DNA from: Ramlibacter sp.
GTDB taxonomy: Bacteria > Pseudomonadota > Gammaproteobacteria > Burkholderiales > Burkholderiaceae_C
Assembly: GCA_016713005.1 (NCBI GenBank)
Contig: JADJPY010000008.1
Location: forward strand, 1 to 64,000
DNA: 64,000 nt
Direction: 5' to 3'
Shown here: in pieces, positions 38,707-47,675 of the stretch
Layout: each line of letters opens with the position of its first letter
How positions within the stretch are numbered: position 1 is the first letter of the stretch
Notes under the pieces: model-generated
What the model saw: only the letters and a program-made list of their open reading frames with translations
Databases searched by the model: none
Told to the model about the DNA's origin: nothing
Program-made: the position numbers and the translations under genes

Positions 38707-39150
38707 TTACATTTCGGCCAGCGCGGCAATCGCCAGCGCATAACCCTTCACGCCGAAGCCGGCCATCACCGCCTTGGCCGCCGGCGAGATGTAGCTGTGG
38801 TGACGGAAAGCCTCGCGTGCGTGCACGTTGCTGATGTGCAGCTCGATGCAGGTCACGCCCGCGCCCTTGATGGCGTCGTGCAGCGCGACGCTGGTATGGG
38901 TATAGGCGCCGGCGTTCAGGATCACGCCCGCCAATGTGCCCGAAGCCTGCGCGCGCCCGGCCTCGTGCAGCCAGTCCACCAGCACGCCCTCGTGGTTGGT
39001 CTGGCGGAAATCCAGCGTCAGGCCCTGCTTCGCGCAGGCTTGTGCGCACAGCTTTTCCACATCGGCCAGAGTGGCGTGGCCATAGACGGCAGGCTCGCGC
39101 GTGCCCAGCAGGTTGAGATTGGGTCCGTTCAGGACGAGTGCGGTTTTCAT
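38707..39150 (-). CDS. aroQ: 3-dehydroquinate dehydratase, type II
   Basis: 147 residues. Type II motifs: L-N-G-P-N-L-N-L-L-G-T-R-E-P at the start with catalytic Arg/Tyr (A-V-Y-G), N-H-E-G in the middle, I-L-N-A-G-A-Y-T-H-T-S and E-L-H-I-S-N-V-H-A-R. Converts 3-dehydroquinate to 3-dehydroshikimate. Here it is the last gene of a TRAP/quinate operon, so a catabolic role is likely. The stop codon abuts repeat copy 6. Confidence 0.93.
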   Translation of the reverse strand: MKTALVLNGPNLNLLGTREPAVYGHATLADVEKLCAQACAKQGLTLDFRQTNHEGVLVDWLHEAGRAQASGTLAGVILNAGAYTHTSVALHDAIKGAGVTCIELHISNVHAREAFRHHSYISPAAKAVMAGFGVKGYALAIAALAEM

Positions 39151-39164
39151 GGGAGCCAAGGGTA

Positions 39165-40046
39165 TCAAACTTCCCGCGGGCGGCGCGCCGGCAGCGGTGC
39201 GGGGCGACGCAGCACCTCCTGGGCCAGCCAGACCGCACTGCGGCGCGACCGTTGCGCCACCACGGGCAACGGCAGCTGCTGGTAGTCGTCGTTGAACACC
39301 TCGAAGCTGTAGTCGCCCCGGTAACCCAGACGGTCCAGCCGCAGCACGAGGCTGGCCAGTTCGGCGCTGTGCACGCCCTCGCCGGGAAAGACGCGGAAGG
39401 TGCGCGCAGTCGTCATGCGCTCCTCGAAGGTGCGCGTCTCCTGCCACATGAAGTCCGACAGCTGCACCAGGAAAATCTTGCTCGGGTCCAGCTCGTCGAT
39501 GGCCTCCAGCGGAGTTCCTGCGGCAAAGATGTGGAATGAGTCAATGCCCAGCCCGAGGTTGGGGCAATCCGCACGGGCGACCACATCCCATGCCGTGGTG
39601 AACTCGTTGATCGTCCGGCCCCACGACAACCCCTCATACGCCACGCGGATGCCCAGCGGCACGGCCAGCATCGCCAGCTTGCGCAGGTCGCGCGCCAGGT
39701 CCTGGGGCTCCTGTGACGCATGGGTGGATGTCGACGAGCAGGCCAGCAACACCTTGCACCCCAGGTCGGCGCACATCTGCAGCATGGACTTGGCGATATC
39801 AACCTTGTAGGCGTGCAGGTGGCCGCTCAGCCCCTCGAAGTCCCGCAGCACCTGGAATCCCGTGGGACGCAGGCCGCTGTCGCGCACCGCTGCCACAGCG
39901 GCAGAAACGCCGCCGGCGTGCCCCACAATGTCACGCGCACTCAGCATCACCTGGCGGAATCCGGCCTCGCGCATGGCGCCCAGCTTGGCCTCCAGCGGCC
40001 CGGCCAGGGTGATGGTGTCCATGCCGATGTTGTCCGTCAGAAGCAT
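39165..40046 (-). CDS. 3-dehydroshikimate dehydratase-type TIM barrel (AsbF/QuiC N-domain-like)
   Basis: 293 residues. Sugar phosphate isomerase/epimerase (AP endonuclease 2-like) TIM barrel: E-A-G-F-R-Q-V-M-L-S-A, L-A-C-S-S-T-S-T-H-A-S, V-A-Y-E-G-L-S-W-G (metal Glu), G-I-D-S-F-H-I (metal Asp, His) and V-Q-L-S-D-F. It is next to an HPPD-like gene. In QuiC-type 3-dehydroshikimate dehydratases these two parts form one protein, which makes protocatechuate. The operon context supports that function. Confidence 0.78.
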   Translation of the reverse strand: MLLTDNIGMDTITLAGPLEAKLGAMREAGFRQVMLSARDIVGHAGGVSAAVAAVRDSGLRPTGFQVLRDFEGLSGHLHAYKVDIAKSMLQMCADLGCKVLLACSSTSTHASQEPQDLARDLRKLAMLAVPLGIRVAYEGLSWGRTINEFTTAWDVVARADCPNLGLGIDSFHIFAAGTPLEAIDELDPSKIFLVQLSDFMWQETRTFEERMTTARTFRVFPGEGVHSAELASLVLRLDRLGYRGDYSFEVFNDDYQQLPLPVVAQRSRRSAVWLAQEVLRRPAPLPARRPREV

Positions 40047-40054
40047 GGCGGACC

Positions 40055-40936
40055 TCAGGTGTCTCGGTGGACCAGCTCAAACGCGACCGAGCCAAGGCTG
40101 GTCCGCGTGAGCGCGCCCCGGTCCTCCGGGTGCAGGCGCTGCGATTCGACAAACTGCACACCGCGCAGCTTGAGCGCAGTCACAGCAGCGCCGACGTCGG
40201 GGGTACCGATGCCGATGCGGTGCAGTTCCTCGCTGGAGTCGGCGGTCTCGACGGCGGGGTCGGGCTCGATCAGCTGCCACATGAAGCGCCCGCAGGGGCT
40301 GCGCAGCAGCGTTCCCTTGGGCATGATGCCGAAGCGCTGCCCGTCCGGGATGGGCTGGAATCCGAACATCTCGCCATAGAAAGCCAGCCAGTCGGCGCTG
40401 CGGTCCAGGCCGATGTACTGCACCACCCCGAAGTAATCCATGTTGGCCAGCGCGGGCGGATGAGCTTCTACGGTCGGAATCAGGGAAAAATCAATGTCAA
40501 AAATGGAAAATTCGCGGTAGCGGTCGACAAAGTAGTAGCGTGCGCCGCCCGGTCCGTGGATGGCCGGCACGTTGAGCTCCATCGCCTGTGCGTGGCCCTC
40601 CACAGGCCATGCTCCCAGGTCCACGCATCTGCGAAAGGCCTGCGCCGCATCGTGCACGCGAAACGCCACCGCCGACAGTGCCGGCGGCCGGTCGGGCTCG
40701 GCCTGCAGGCTGTTGTCGCCCGGGTGGGCGTTGATCACCAGGTTCATCGACCCCTGGCGGTACAGCACCACCTCGCGCGACCGGTGCCGGGCCACCGGTC
40801 GGAACCCCATGGCCTCGAGTACCTGGCCCAGCGCCTGCGGGTGCGAGGTGGTGTATTCGATGTACTCGATGCCGTCCAGCCCCAGGGGGTTGGGCGCGTC
40901 GGGCAGTGCTTCCCGGTCCGGCTGGCGTGAGGTCAT
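40055..40936 (-). CDS. HPPD-like VOC protein (QuiC C-domain-like)
   Basis: 293 residues. Two glyoxalase/VOC modules as in 4-hydroxyphenylpyruvate dioxygenase: I-E-Y-I-E-Y-T-T at about 21-28, Y-Y-F-V-D-R, Y-F-G-V-V-Q-Y-I-G-L-D, L-H-R-I-G-I-G-T and terminal V-A-F-E-L-V-H-R-D. By eye the two HPPD iron His positions read Phe and Arg while the Glu is kept, so dioxygenase activity is doubtful. In QuiC enzymes an HPPD-like domain follows the dehydratase barrel; here it is a separate gene 8 bases upstream of that barrel. Confidence 0.75.
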   Translation of the reverse strand: MTSRQPDREALPDAPNPLGLDGIEYIEYTTSHPQALGQVLEAMGFRPVARHRSREVVLYRQGSMNLVINAHPGDNSLQAEPDRPPALSAVAFRVHDAAQAFRRCVDLGAWPVEGHAQAMELNVPAIHGPGGARYYFVDRYREFSIFDIDFSLIPTVEAHPPALANMDYFGVVQYIGLDRSADWLAFYGEMFGFQPIPDGQRFGIMPKGTLLRSPCGRFMWQLIEPDPAVETADSSEELHRIGIGTPDVGAAVTALKLRGVQFVESQRLHPEDRGALTRTSLGSVAFELVHRDT

Positions 40937-40956
40937 GGTCACTCCTCTGTTGGCGT

Positions 40957-41820
40957 TCAGTCCACGCGTGTCTGCAGCAAGAGGCGGAAATGCGCCTGCA
41001 TGCGCTGCGGGTCGGCCGTCCGCCCGGTAAACAACCCGAACGCATCCACGGCCTGTCCCACCGCCATCGTCCCGCCATCCACCGTGGCGCAACCGATGGC
41101 CCGCGCTGCCTTGAGCAGCGCCGTCTCCAACGGGAAGTAGACGATCTCGGCCACCCACAACCGCGGATGCAGCAGTTCGGCCGGCAGCGGCAGGCCGGGC
41201 AATTTGTCCATGCCGGTGGGCGTGGCGTGCACCAGGCCCGTGGCCGCGGCAATGACGCTGGCCGGGTGGTCGGCAGACACCACGCGGGTCGTGCCGTGCA
41301 GTCGCCCCAGCTCGGTGGCCAGCGCACGGGCACGGGCGGCTTCGTGGTCCACCAGCACCAGCCGTTCGCAGCCCATGCCCAGCAGTGCGTGGGCGATGGC
41401 CGAGCCGGCCCCGCCGGCACCCAGCAGCACCACACAGGACAGGTCGGCCTGTGGCAGCGCGCGGGTAAAACCCCAGCGCCAGCCCGAGCCGTCGGTGTTG
41501 TGCCCGACAAGACGCCCACCGTCATTGACCACCGTGTTCACCGCACCCATCGCCCGCGCGTCTGCGGACAGGTCGTCCAGCAGCGGGATCACCGCCTGCT
41601 TGCACGGAAATGTGATGTTGAGGCCGGAAAAACCCATGACCCGCGCTGCGTCCAGCAGCGTGGGCAGGGCCTCCACCCCGCGGCCGCTGCGGTCAAGGTC
41701 GATCAGCTGGTAGTGGACCCGCAGCCCATGGCACGCGCCCTCCTCCTCATGCATGGAGGGCGTGAGCGAACGCTGGATGCCAGCGCCGATCAAACCCAGG
41801 AGGACGCGTGCTTCGCTCAC
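40957..41820 (-). CDS. Quinate/shikimate dehydrogenase (AroE-like)
   Basis: 287 residues. N-terminal substrate domain with S-L-T-P-S-M-H and G-L-N-I-T-F-P-C-K (catalytic Lys), then G-A-V-N-T-V and the Rossmann motif L-G-A-G-G-A-G-S-A. After beta-2, V-D-H-E-A-A-R-A-R has an acidic residue rather than N-R-T, pointing to NAD, as in catabolic quinate dehydrogenases. The ATG overlaps the stop of the TRAP binding protein gene (4 bases). Confidence 0.88.
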   Translation of the reverse strand: MSEARVLLGLIGAGIQRSLTPSMHEEEGACHGLRVHYQLIDLDRSGRGVEALPTLLDAARVMGFSGLNITFPCKQAVIPLLDDLSADARAMGAVNTVVNDGGRLVGHNTDGSGWRWGFTRALPQADLSCVVLLGAGGAGSAIAHALLGMGCERLVLVDHEAARARALATELGRLHGTTRVVSADHPASVIAAATGLVHATPTGMDKLPGLPLPAELLHPRLWVAEIVYFPLETALLKAARAIGCATVDGGTMAVGQAVDAFGLFTGRTADPQRMQAHFRLLLQTRVD

Positions 41821-42821
41821 TTGCGCAGCTTGGCCAGTTCGGCCTGCAGTTCAGCCACGGTTGCCGCAATCGCCGCACCGTGCTTGTCGATCACCGGTGC
41901 CAGCCTGGCGCGCAGCTTGGCCTGCTCGGCGGGGCTGAGCTCGGTCACCTGCATGCCGGCCTTCTTGAGCTGGTCAAGCTGCCCTGCGGCGGCTTCGCGA
42001 TTGACCTGGCGCTGGTACTTGCCGGCCTCGACGGCGGCGTCACCGATGATCTTCTTCTCGTCGGCAGACAGCGTGTCCCAGACCTTCTTGCTGAAGATGA
42101 AGGATTGCGGGTTGTACTGGTGGTTGGTCACCGCCAGGTGCTTCTGGACCTCGGCAAACTTGTTGGCCAGGATCACGCTGAAGGGGTTCTCCTGCCCGTC
42201 CACGGCCTTCTGCTCGAGCGCCGCATAGAGCTCAGGGAAAGCCAGCGGGGTGGGGTTTGCATCCAGCGCCTTGACCCAGTCGATGTTGATCGGGTTGGGG
42301 ATCACGCGCAGCTTCAGGCCGGCGATGTCTTCCACCTTGGTGATGGGACGCCTGCTGTTGCTCATGTTGCGAAAGCCCAGCTCCCAGTAGGCCAGGCCGA
42401 CGATCGCCTTGTCGGCCAGCTTGGCATGCAGCTTCTGGCCAAAGGGACCATCGACGACGGCGTCGGCCTCGCGGGCGCTGGCGAACATGAAGGGGAAGTC
42501 GTAGACCTCGAAGTCCTTGACCTGCGAGGCGAGGATGCCGCTGTTCAGCACGGTGATCTCGACTGTGCCGCCCTGCAGCGCCGACACGGTGGCCGCGTCG
42601 CCACCCAGAACGCCACCGGGGAATACGTTGACCTTGAGCTTGCCCCCACTCTTGGCTGCGACGATTTCGGCAAAGCGCGTGGCGCCCTGCTCCAGCGGGT
42701 GTCCCTTGGGGTTTTGCAGACCCAGCTTGAGCGTGCGCTCCTTGATGTCCTGTGCGGACGCCACACCCAGCACGGCCAACGCCGCGGCGGCCAGTACGGT
42801 TTTGATCATCAGACGCTTCAT
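41817..42821 (-). CDS. TRAP transporter solute-binding protein (DctP)
   Basis: 334 residues from the ATG at 42821 with a signal peptide ending G-V-A-S-A-Q. DctP family: L-G-L-Q-N-P-K-G-H-P-L-E-Q-G near the N-terminus, and the substrate-carboxylate Arg in G-L-K-L-R-V-I-P-N-P. The context (quinate/shikimate enzymes downstream in the same transcript) suggests a cyclic hydroxycarboxylate ligand. Confidence 0.92.
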   Translation of the reverse strand: MKRLMIKTVLAAAALAVLGVASAQDIKERTLKLGLQNPKGHPLEQGATRFAEIVAAKSGGKLKVNVFPGGVLGGDAATVSALQGGTVEITVLNSGILASQVKDFEVYDFPFMFASAREADAVVDGPFGQKLHAKLADKAIVGLAYWELGFRNMSNSRRPITKVEDIAGLKLRVIPNPINIDWVKALDANPTPLAFPELYAALEQKAVDGQENPFSVILANKFAEVQKHLAVTNHQYNPQSFIFSKKVWDTLSADEKKIIGDAAVEAGKYQRQVNREAAAGQLDQLKKAGMQVTELSPAEQAKLRARLAPVIDKHGAAIAATVAELQAELAKLRK

Positions 42822-42913
42822 GGATAGTCTCCTCGGATAAATGGATTCAAGGTAGGCAAACAGGTAGAACGGGTTCTGGCGTACCAGCAGAAGCCCGCAG
42901 GGATCCTTGCAAC

Positions 42914-44194
42914 TCAGCCCGTCAGGAGCTTCAGGGGCGCCATGACCAGCTGCGGGAAAAGAACCATCAGGAACATGACCAGATACTGGGCACACATGAA
43001 CGGCAGGACGCCTTTGGTCACCTCGTCCATGCTGATGCGCCCGACGCCGGCCACGGTGTTGAGAACGGTCCCCACCGGGGGCGTGATCAGGCCAATGGCA
43101 TTGTTGATGATGAACAGCACACCGAAATACACCGGGTCGATACCGGCCGCCTTGACCACCGGCATCAGCACCGGCGTGAGCAGCAGGATGGTGGGTGTCA
43201 TGTCCAGCGCAGTGCCCACCACCATCACCAGCACCATGATGGCCACCAGGAGCAATTTGGGCTGGTCCAGCAGCGGCTGCAGCAGCGACACCACCTGAGC
43301 CGGCAACTGCGCCACCGTGATCAGCCATGCCGAGACCATCGCCGCGGCGACCAGGAACATGATCACCGACGTGGTCTTTGCTGCCGCCAGGAATACCGGG
43401 TACAGATCCCGGAATCCCAGTTCGCGGTAAACCAGCGTCGACACGGCCAGGGCATAGACCGCCGCCACCACCGCGGCCTCTGTCGGCGTGAAGACACCCA
43501 TCTTCAGCCCGACGATCACGATCACAGGCAGCACCAGTGCCCATGTGGACCGGCGAAAGGCCTGGGCCACTTCGCCTCGCGAGCGCCGCGGCGGCGGAAC
43601 CACCTTTTCCTTGCGCACCAGCCACCACCAGGTCACCCAGAGCGAAGCGCCCAGCAGGAGACCGGGCACGATTCCGGCCAGAAAAAGCTTGGAGATCGAC
43701 ACATTGGCCGCAACCCCAAAAATCACAAATCCGATACTGGGCGGGATGACGGGCGCAATGATCCCGGCTGAGGCGATCAGCCCGGCCGAGCGGGCGCGAT
43801 CGTGGCCAGCCGCGACCATCATCGGCAACAACAACGCGGCCAGCGCCGCCGCATCGGCTACGGCCGAGCCCGAAAGCGCCGCGAGGATGCAGGCGGCCAC
43901 AATGGCCACATAGCCCAGACCACCCCGGATGTGGCCCACCAGCGCCATGGCCAGGTCCACAATGCGGCGCGACAGGCCGCCATGGTTCATCAATTCGCCG
44001 GCGAGCATGAAAAACGGCACCGCAAGCAGCGGGAAGCTGTCCGCACCGTTGATGACGTTCTGGGCCAGGATCTGGGCATCGAACATGTCGAGGTGCCACA
44101 TCAGGGCGGCGCCACAGATCAGCAATGAGAACGCGATCGGAATGCCCAGGGCCATCGCGCCCAGCAGGGAGCCCAGGAAAATGGCGATGGTCAT
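42914..44194 (-). CDS. TRAP transporter large permease (DctM)
   Basis: 426 residues, about 12 hydrophobic segments. DctM motifs: F-P-L-L-A-V-P-F-F-M-L-A-G-E-L-M, A-L-S-G-S-A-V-A-D-A-A-A, I-I-A-P-V-I-P-P-S-I, and late L-D-M-T-P-T-I and L-I-T-P-P-V-G-T. Na+-driven uptake with DctP and DctQ. The start overlaps dctQ by 4 bases; 92 bases separate it from dctP. Confidence 0.95.
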   Translation of the reverse strand: MTIAIFLGSLLGAMALGIPIAFSLLICGAALMWHLDMFDAQILAQNVINGADSFPLLAVPFFMLAGELMNHGGLSRRIVDLAMALVGHIRGGLGYVAIVAACILAALSGSAVADAAALAALLLPMMVAAGHDRARSAGLIASAGIIAPVIPPSIGFVIFGVAANVSISKLFLAGIVPGLLLGASLWVTWWWLVRKEKVVPPPRRSRGEVAQAFRRSTWALVLPVIVIVGLKMGVFTPTEAAVVAAVYALAVSTLVYRELGFRDLYPVFLAAAKTTSVIMFLVAAAMVSAWLITVAQLPAQVVSLLQPLLDQPKLLLVAIMVLVMVVGTALDMTPTILLLTPVLMPVVKAAGIDPVYFGVLFIINNAIGLITPPVGTVLNTVAGVGRISMDEVTKGVLPFMCAQYLVMFLMVLFPQLVMAPLKLLTG

Positions 44195-44724
44195 TTCGCT
44201 TCCCCTTCGGCCGTTGTTTCCTCGGATTCGCGGATGCCCACCAGCTGGTCGTCCCCCAGCTGCCCGGACAGCAGGCGCCATAAATCCATCAGCAAAATGA
44301 TGGCGGCCGAAACGGCGAACGCCATGCCGCTGGCGTAGAACCAGCCCATGGACACCTCCATGATGGCGCTGCTGGTGGTGAGATTGATGCGGGTCTGGTC
44401 CAGCGCGCCCTTGAACAGCAGCCAGCACACCCCAAGCATCGCCAGGTAGCCCAGGCCGAGGCTCGCCTTCTTGCCCCAGCGCGGCAGCCGCGCCACGAGC
44501 ATGTCTGTCCCCAGGTGCGCGCGCTCGTGCATCGCTATCACGGCCCCAAGAAAAGTCATCCAGACGAACAGCCAGCGCGACAGCTCTTCCGAAATGGACA
44601 GGCCAGAGTTGAAGGCATAGCGCAGCACCACGTTGGCGAACACCAGTATCACCATCAATGCCAGGCAACCGACGATGACTGCGCCAAGCAGTCGGCAGTA
44701 GCGGTCAACCAGTGTGTTCAGCAT
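44191..44724 (-). CDS. TRAP transporter small permease (DctQ)
   Basis: 177 residues with four membrane helices. The DctQ signature is visible in N-V-V-L-R-Y-A-F-N-S-G-L-S-I-S-E-E-L-S-R and the following W-M-T-F-L-G-A. First gene of the seven-gene operon dctQ-dctM-dctP-dehydrogenase-HPPD-like-barrel-aroQ. An inverted repeat at 44788-44801 upstream may be the operator. Confidence 0.93.
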   Translation of the reverse strand: MLNTLVDRYCRLLGAVIVGCLALMVILVFANVVLRYAFNSGLSISEELSRWLFVWMTFLGAVIAMHERAHLGTDMLVARLPRWGKKASLGLGYLAMLGVCWLLFKGALDQTRINLTTSSAIMEVSMGWFYASGMAFAVSAAIILLMDLWRLLSGQLGDDQLVGIRESEETTAEGEAK

Positions 44725-44787
44725 CAGGACTTGTCTCCGGTGGCCATGGCGTTGGCGATGGCGGTTTTGATGCGATGAATTATGTAC

Positions 44788-44801
44788 GAACTGGTTAGTT
44801 C
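44788..44801. promoter_or_regulatory. GAACT-N4-AGTTC inverted repeat, TetR operator candidate
   Basis: GAACT and AGTTC arms with a 4-base centre, in the 123-base gap between dctQ and the upstream TetR gene, which is also on the minus strand. The position suits repression of the TRAP/quinate operon; binding is inferred. Confidence 0.4.
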
Positions 44802-44847
44802 TTAAAGATCGGTAAAAACCCTGATCTTTTCTTTCTTGAATTAATAT

Positions 44848-45522
44848 TTAGGTAATATTTTTCACGAAACGCACCACCATTTCGATGATGCTGTCACGCC
44901 GCGCGGCGATTGCTGCCGGTGACTCCAGATCGCGCTTGAAGATGAGCGCGAACGTGTGGCGGTTGGCCACATTGAAGAAGCTCAGCGCGCTGATGGACAT
45001 GTGCAGGTCCACCGGATCAATGCCACTGCGGAACACCCCGGCCGCCACGCCGCGCTCGTAGACCTGGGTCACCGCCGCGATGACCGGGACATTGAGCTTC
45101 TGGATGGATTTGCTGCGCGCCAGGAACTCCCCCCGGTGGATGTTTTCTGTCATCACCAGCCGGATGAAGTCCGGGTTGGCCAGCTGGTAGTCCACGGTAA
45201 AGCCCACCAGTTTGCGCAGGGCATCCTCGGGCGCCAGGTCCTCCAGATGCAGCTCGGTCTCGATCTGGCGGATGTGCCGGTAGGCCGCCTCCAGCACCGC
45301 CACATACAGTGCCTCCTTGCTGCCGAAGTAGTAGTAGATCATGCGCTTGCTGGTGCGCATGGCCTCGGCGATCACGTCGATGCGGGCACCGGCCAGGCCC
45401 TTTTCGGAGAACTCGTGCGTGGCGACTTCGATGATGTCGGCCATGGTGCGCTCGGGGTCGTTGGTGCGCGGCTCGGCCTTGGGACGTCTGCGAGGCGCCG
45501 CAGAATGTACTGTCTGGTTCAT
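44848..45522 (-). CDS. TetR-family regulator, likely of the TRAP/quinate operon
   Basis: 224 residues. TetR helix-turn-helix at about 35-75 (A-T-H-E-F-S-E-K-G-L-A-G-A-R-I-D-V-I-A then K-R-M-I-Y-Y-Y-F-G-S-K-E-A-L-Y) and a ligand domain resembling the RutR-like C-terminal type. It is directly upstream of dctQ on the same strand, so it probably controls that operon. The Arg/Lys/Pro-rich N-terminal 25 residues are longer than usual. Confidence 0.88.
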   Translation of the reverse strand: MNQTVHSAAPRRRPKAEPRTNDPERTMADIIEVATHEFSEKGLAGARIDVIAEAMRTSKRMIYYYFGSKEALYVAVLEAAYRHIRQIETELHLEDLAPEDALRKLVGFTVDYQLANPDFIRLVMTENIHRGEFLARSKSIQKLNVPVIAAVTQVYERGVAAGVFRSGIDPVDLHMSISALSFFNVANRHTFALIFKRDLESPAAIAARRDSIIEMVVRFVKNIT

Positions 45523-45610
45523 CTTGCGAAGTGTAGAAGAAGCCGCTGCTCACCACGCCTTGTCGCCTGCGGGGCCGCGTTCGGCAGCGAAGTCGCCGAC
45601 AATCGGGGCA

Positions 45611-46516
45611 GTGAAAACCCGCCATTTCGCGCAACTCTTTGCGCTGTCTGCCCTGTGGGGCGCCTCCTTCCTGTTCATCCGCATCGCCAGCCCGGTGCTG
45701 GGTCCCCTGGTCATGGCCGAGATCCGGGTGGCCCTGGCCTCGCTGGTTCTCTGGATCGCCATGCGCGCCGCGGGCGAAAGCATCCAGCGCCGGTGGTGGC
45801 GTGAGCTGTTCATCGTGGGCGCGCTGTCGGTCGCCCTGCCTTTTGCGCTGTTCTCCTGGGCCGGCCTGCATCTGCCGGCGGGCTACATGGCGCTGCTCAA
45901 CGTGAGCGCGGTGCTGTTTGGCACCTTGTTCGCCGCCTGGCTGCGAGAGGACACGCTCACCGCGCGCAAGCTCCTGGGATGCGTGTGCGGCTTTGCTGGC
46001 GTGGGCATGGTGGTGCAACTGGGACCGGTGCAGCTGTCGCTGCCGGTTGTGCTTGCCGCACTGGCCTGCGTCACGGCCGCAGCCTGCTACGGCCTTTGCA
46101 CGCCGCTGATGAAACGCGCCACCACGCGCATCCCCACCCTGACCATTGCCGCGGGCTCGCACATGACGTCGGCTCTGCTCCTGCTGGCACCAGCCGCAGC
46201 CACACTGCCACAGGCCCGCTTCAGCTGGGGTGCGGCGATGGCCGTGCTCGTGATGGGTGTGGTCACCTCCGGGGGCGCCTTCTGGATGCACCTGCGCATC
46301 ATCAAGCAAGTCTCGCCGGTCGCCGCGATGGCACCCACCTTCCTGATCCCGCTCTTCGGGCTGGCGTGGGGCTGGATTTTCCTGGGCGAGCCCATGGGCT
46401 CTGGTCTGTGGCTCGGTGGGGCGCTGGTGCTGCTGGCGGCCGCGCTCGTCACCGGCTTCAACCCGGTCGCACGGCTGTGGCAGGCGCTGTCTGGTTCCGA
46501 TGCCGCCAGACCCTGA
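45611..46516 (+). CDS. EamA/DMT-family transporter
   Basis: 301 residues from a GTG at 45611 (V-K-T-R-H-F-A-Q-L-F-A-L). Ten hydrophobic segments in two EamA repeats; the start L-F-A-L-S-A-L-W-G-A-S-F-L-F-I-R is typical. A metabolite exporter of the drug/metabolite superfamily; substrate unknown. The 3' end overlaps the convergent MFS gene by about 59 bases. Confidence 0.88.
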   Translation: MKTRHFAQLFALSALWGASFLFIRIASPVLGPLVMAEIRVALASLVLWIAMRAAGESIQRRWWRELFIVGALSVALPFALFSWAGLHLPAGYMALLNVSAVLFGTLFAAWLREDTLTARKLLGCVCGFAGVGMVVQLGPVQLSLPVVLAALACVTAAACYGLCTPLMKRATTRIPTLTIAAGSHMTSALLLLAPAAATLPQARFSWGAAMAVLVMGVVTSGGAFWMHLRIIKQVSPVAAMAPTFLIPLFGLAWGWIFLGEPMGSGLWLGGALVLLAAALVTGFNPVARLWQALSGSDAARP

Positions 46517-47657
46517 ACGCGCAACCGGTTGCTATCAAACTTGTAGCAAAGGAAGTCCAGAAGACGGGGGTCAGGCCGTAATTTGAGCTCAGGACTCCGC
46601 CCCCGATCGACCCCAGCACGCCGGTGCAGCCATAGCCGATGACGGTGTACAGCGCCTGGCCGCGGCCACGCAGCCGTGCCGGGAAATGGTGCGACAGCAT
46701 GGCGATGCACACCGTGTGGTGGGCGGCAAAAGTCAAGGCGTGCAGGGATTGCGCGACAAACAGGGCGAGCAGCCAGCCGCCCCCCGCCGCAGTGAGCCCC
46801 ATGCGCAGCACGGTGCACGCGGCACACACGACCAGCCAGGCGCTCAGGCTCAGCCGCGGCAACCACCGGCTCTGGGTGAAGAACCAGCCGATCTCCACCA
46901 CCACAGATACCGCCCACAGCACGCCGATCATGGTCTTGCTGTAGCCCAGCGAGTCCAGGTACAGGGAGAAGAACGCGTAGATGCCGATGTGCGACAACAC
47001 GTGGAAAAACACCGCCGCAAAGAACCACTGCACCGCGCGCTGCCGCAGCACCGGCATCACCGGCACCGAGGATCCAGCCGTGGAGACAGGATCGCGGCGG
47101 TTCGGCAGCCACCATGTGCTGGCCGCCACCGCCACCAGCGTGAGCGCCGTCCAGGCAGGGAAATGCGACATGCCGAAGCGCTCGAACCATGCGCCCGCGG
47201 CAAACACCGTCAGCAGGAAGCCCAGCGATCCCCACAGACGCACCCGGCCATACCGGCGCGCATCAAACACGCCGCCCTGGCTGACGAGGTGCGCCATGGC
47301 GGCCTCGCTCATGGGCATCATGGCGCTGGTGTGGGTGAACATCACCACCAGCACCAGGGCCAGCCAGGCCACGCCCCAGTCCAGCCCAAGCCCCAGCGAG
47401 GACAGCAATGCAGCCGTGGCGCCATAGCGCAGCAGGCGCACACGCTCACCGCTGCGGTCGCTCAACGCACCCCATGCGTAGGGCGCAAACAGCCTTGTGG
47501 CGGCCTGCACCGCCGTCAGCAGGCTGATGGTGAACAGGCCCAGGCCCAGTTCTTTCAGCCAGAGCGGGAGGTACGGATTGAAAAAGCCGATATGTGCAAA
47601 GTAGCTCGCTGACAGGGCGGCAAACGGGGCCAGGGCGGCCTTGCGCGTGGCGCCCAT
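46458..47657 (-). CDS. MFS transporter, HcaT/NHS-like
   Basis: 399 residues from the ATG at 47657. Twelve helices; the start A-A-L-S-A-S-Y-F-A-H-I-G-F-F-N-P-Y-L-P-L-W-L in two parts and G-A-L-S-D-R-S-G-E-R-V-R-L-L match the 3-phenylpropionate/nucleoside-symporter-like branch. The last 35 or so codons read through repeat copy 7 and into the convergent EamA gene, so the natural C-terminus may be shorter in relatives. It lies 18 bases downstream of aroC. Confidence 0.85.
   Translation of the reverse strand: MGATRKAALAPFAALSASYFAHIGFFNPYLPLWLKELGLGLFTISLLTAVQAATRLFAPYAWGALSDRSGERVRLLRYGATAALLSSLGLGLDWGVAWLALVLVVMFTHTSAMMPMSEAAMAHLVSQGGVFDARRYGRVRLWGSLGFLLTVFAAGAWFERFGMSHFPAWTALTLVAVAASTWWLPNRRDPVSTAGSSVPVMPVLRQRAVQWFFAAVFFHVLSHIGIYAFFSLYLDSLGYSKTMIGVLWAVSVVVEIGWFFTQSRWLPRLSLSAWLVVCAACTVLRMGLTAAGGGWLLALFVAQSLHALTFAAHHTVCIAMLSHHFPARLRGRGQALYTVIGYGCTGVLGSIGGGVLSSNYGLTPVFWTSFATSLIATGCAFRVWRHRNQTAPATAVRPG
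46531..46586 (+). repeat. GCTAT..GTAGC dispersed repeat, copy 7
   Basis: Core GCTATCAAACTTGTAGC (46531-46547), then AAAGGAAGTCCAGA and GACGGGGGTCAGGCCG, TAATTTG. The 3' part matches the GGGGTCAG-type rather than GGGCTGG. It follows the EamA stop by 14 bases and lies antisense in the MFS gene. Confidence 0.6.
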
Positions 47658-47675
47658 GGGCTGCAACCGCCTGGC

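Noticed and set aside
41817..44099. A single 760-codon protein joining TRAP permease and binding protein
   Set aside because: The N-terminal part is out of frame with DctM; the DctP signal peptide and ATG at 42821 define the real gene.
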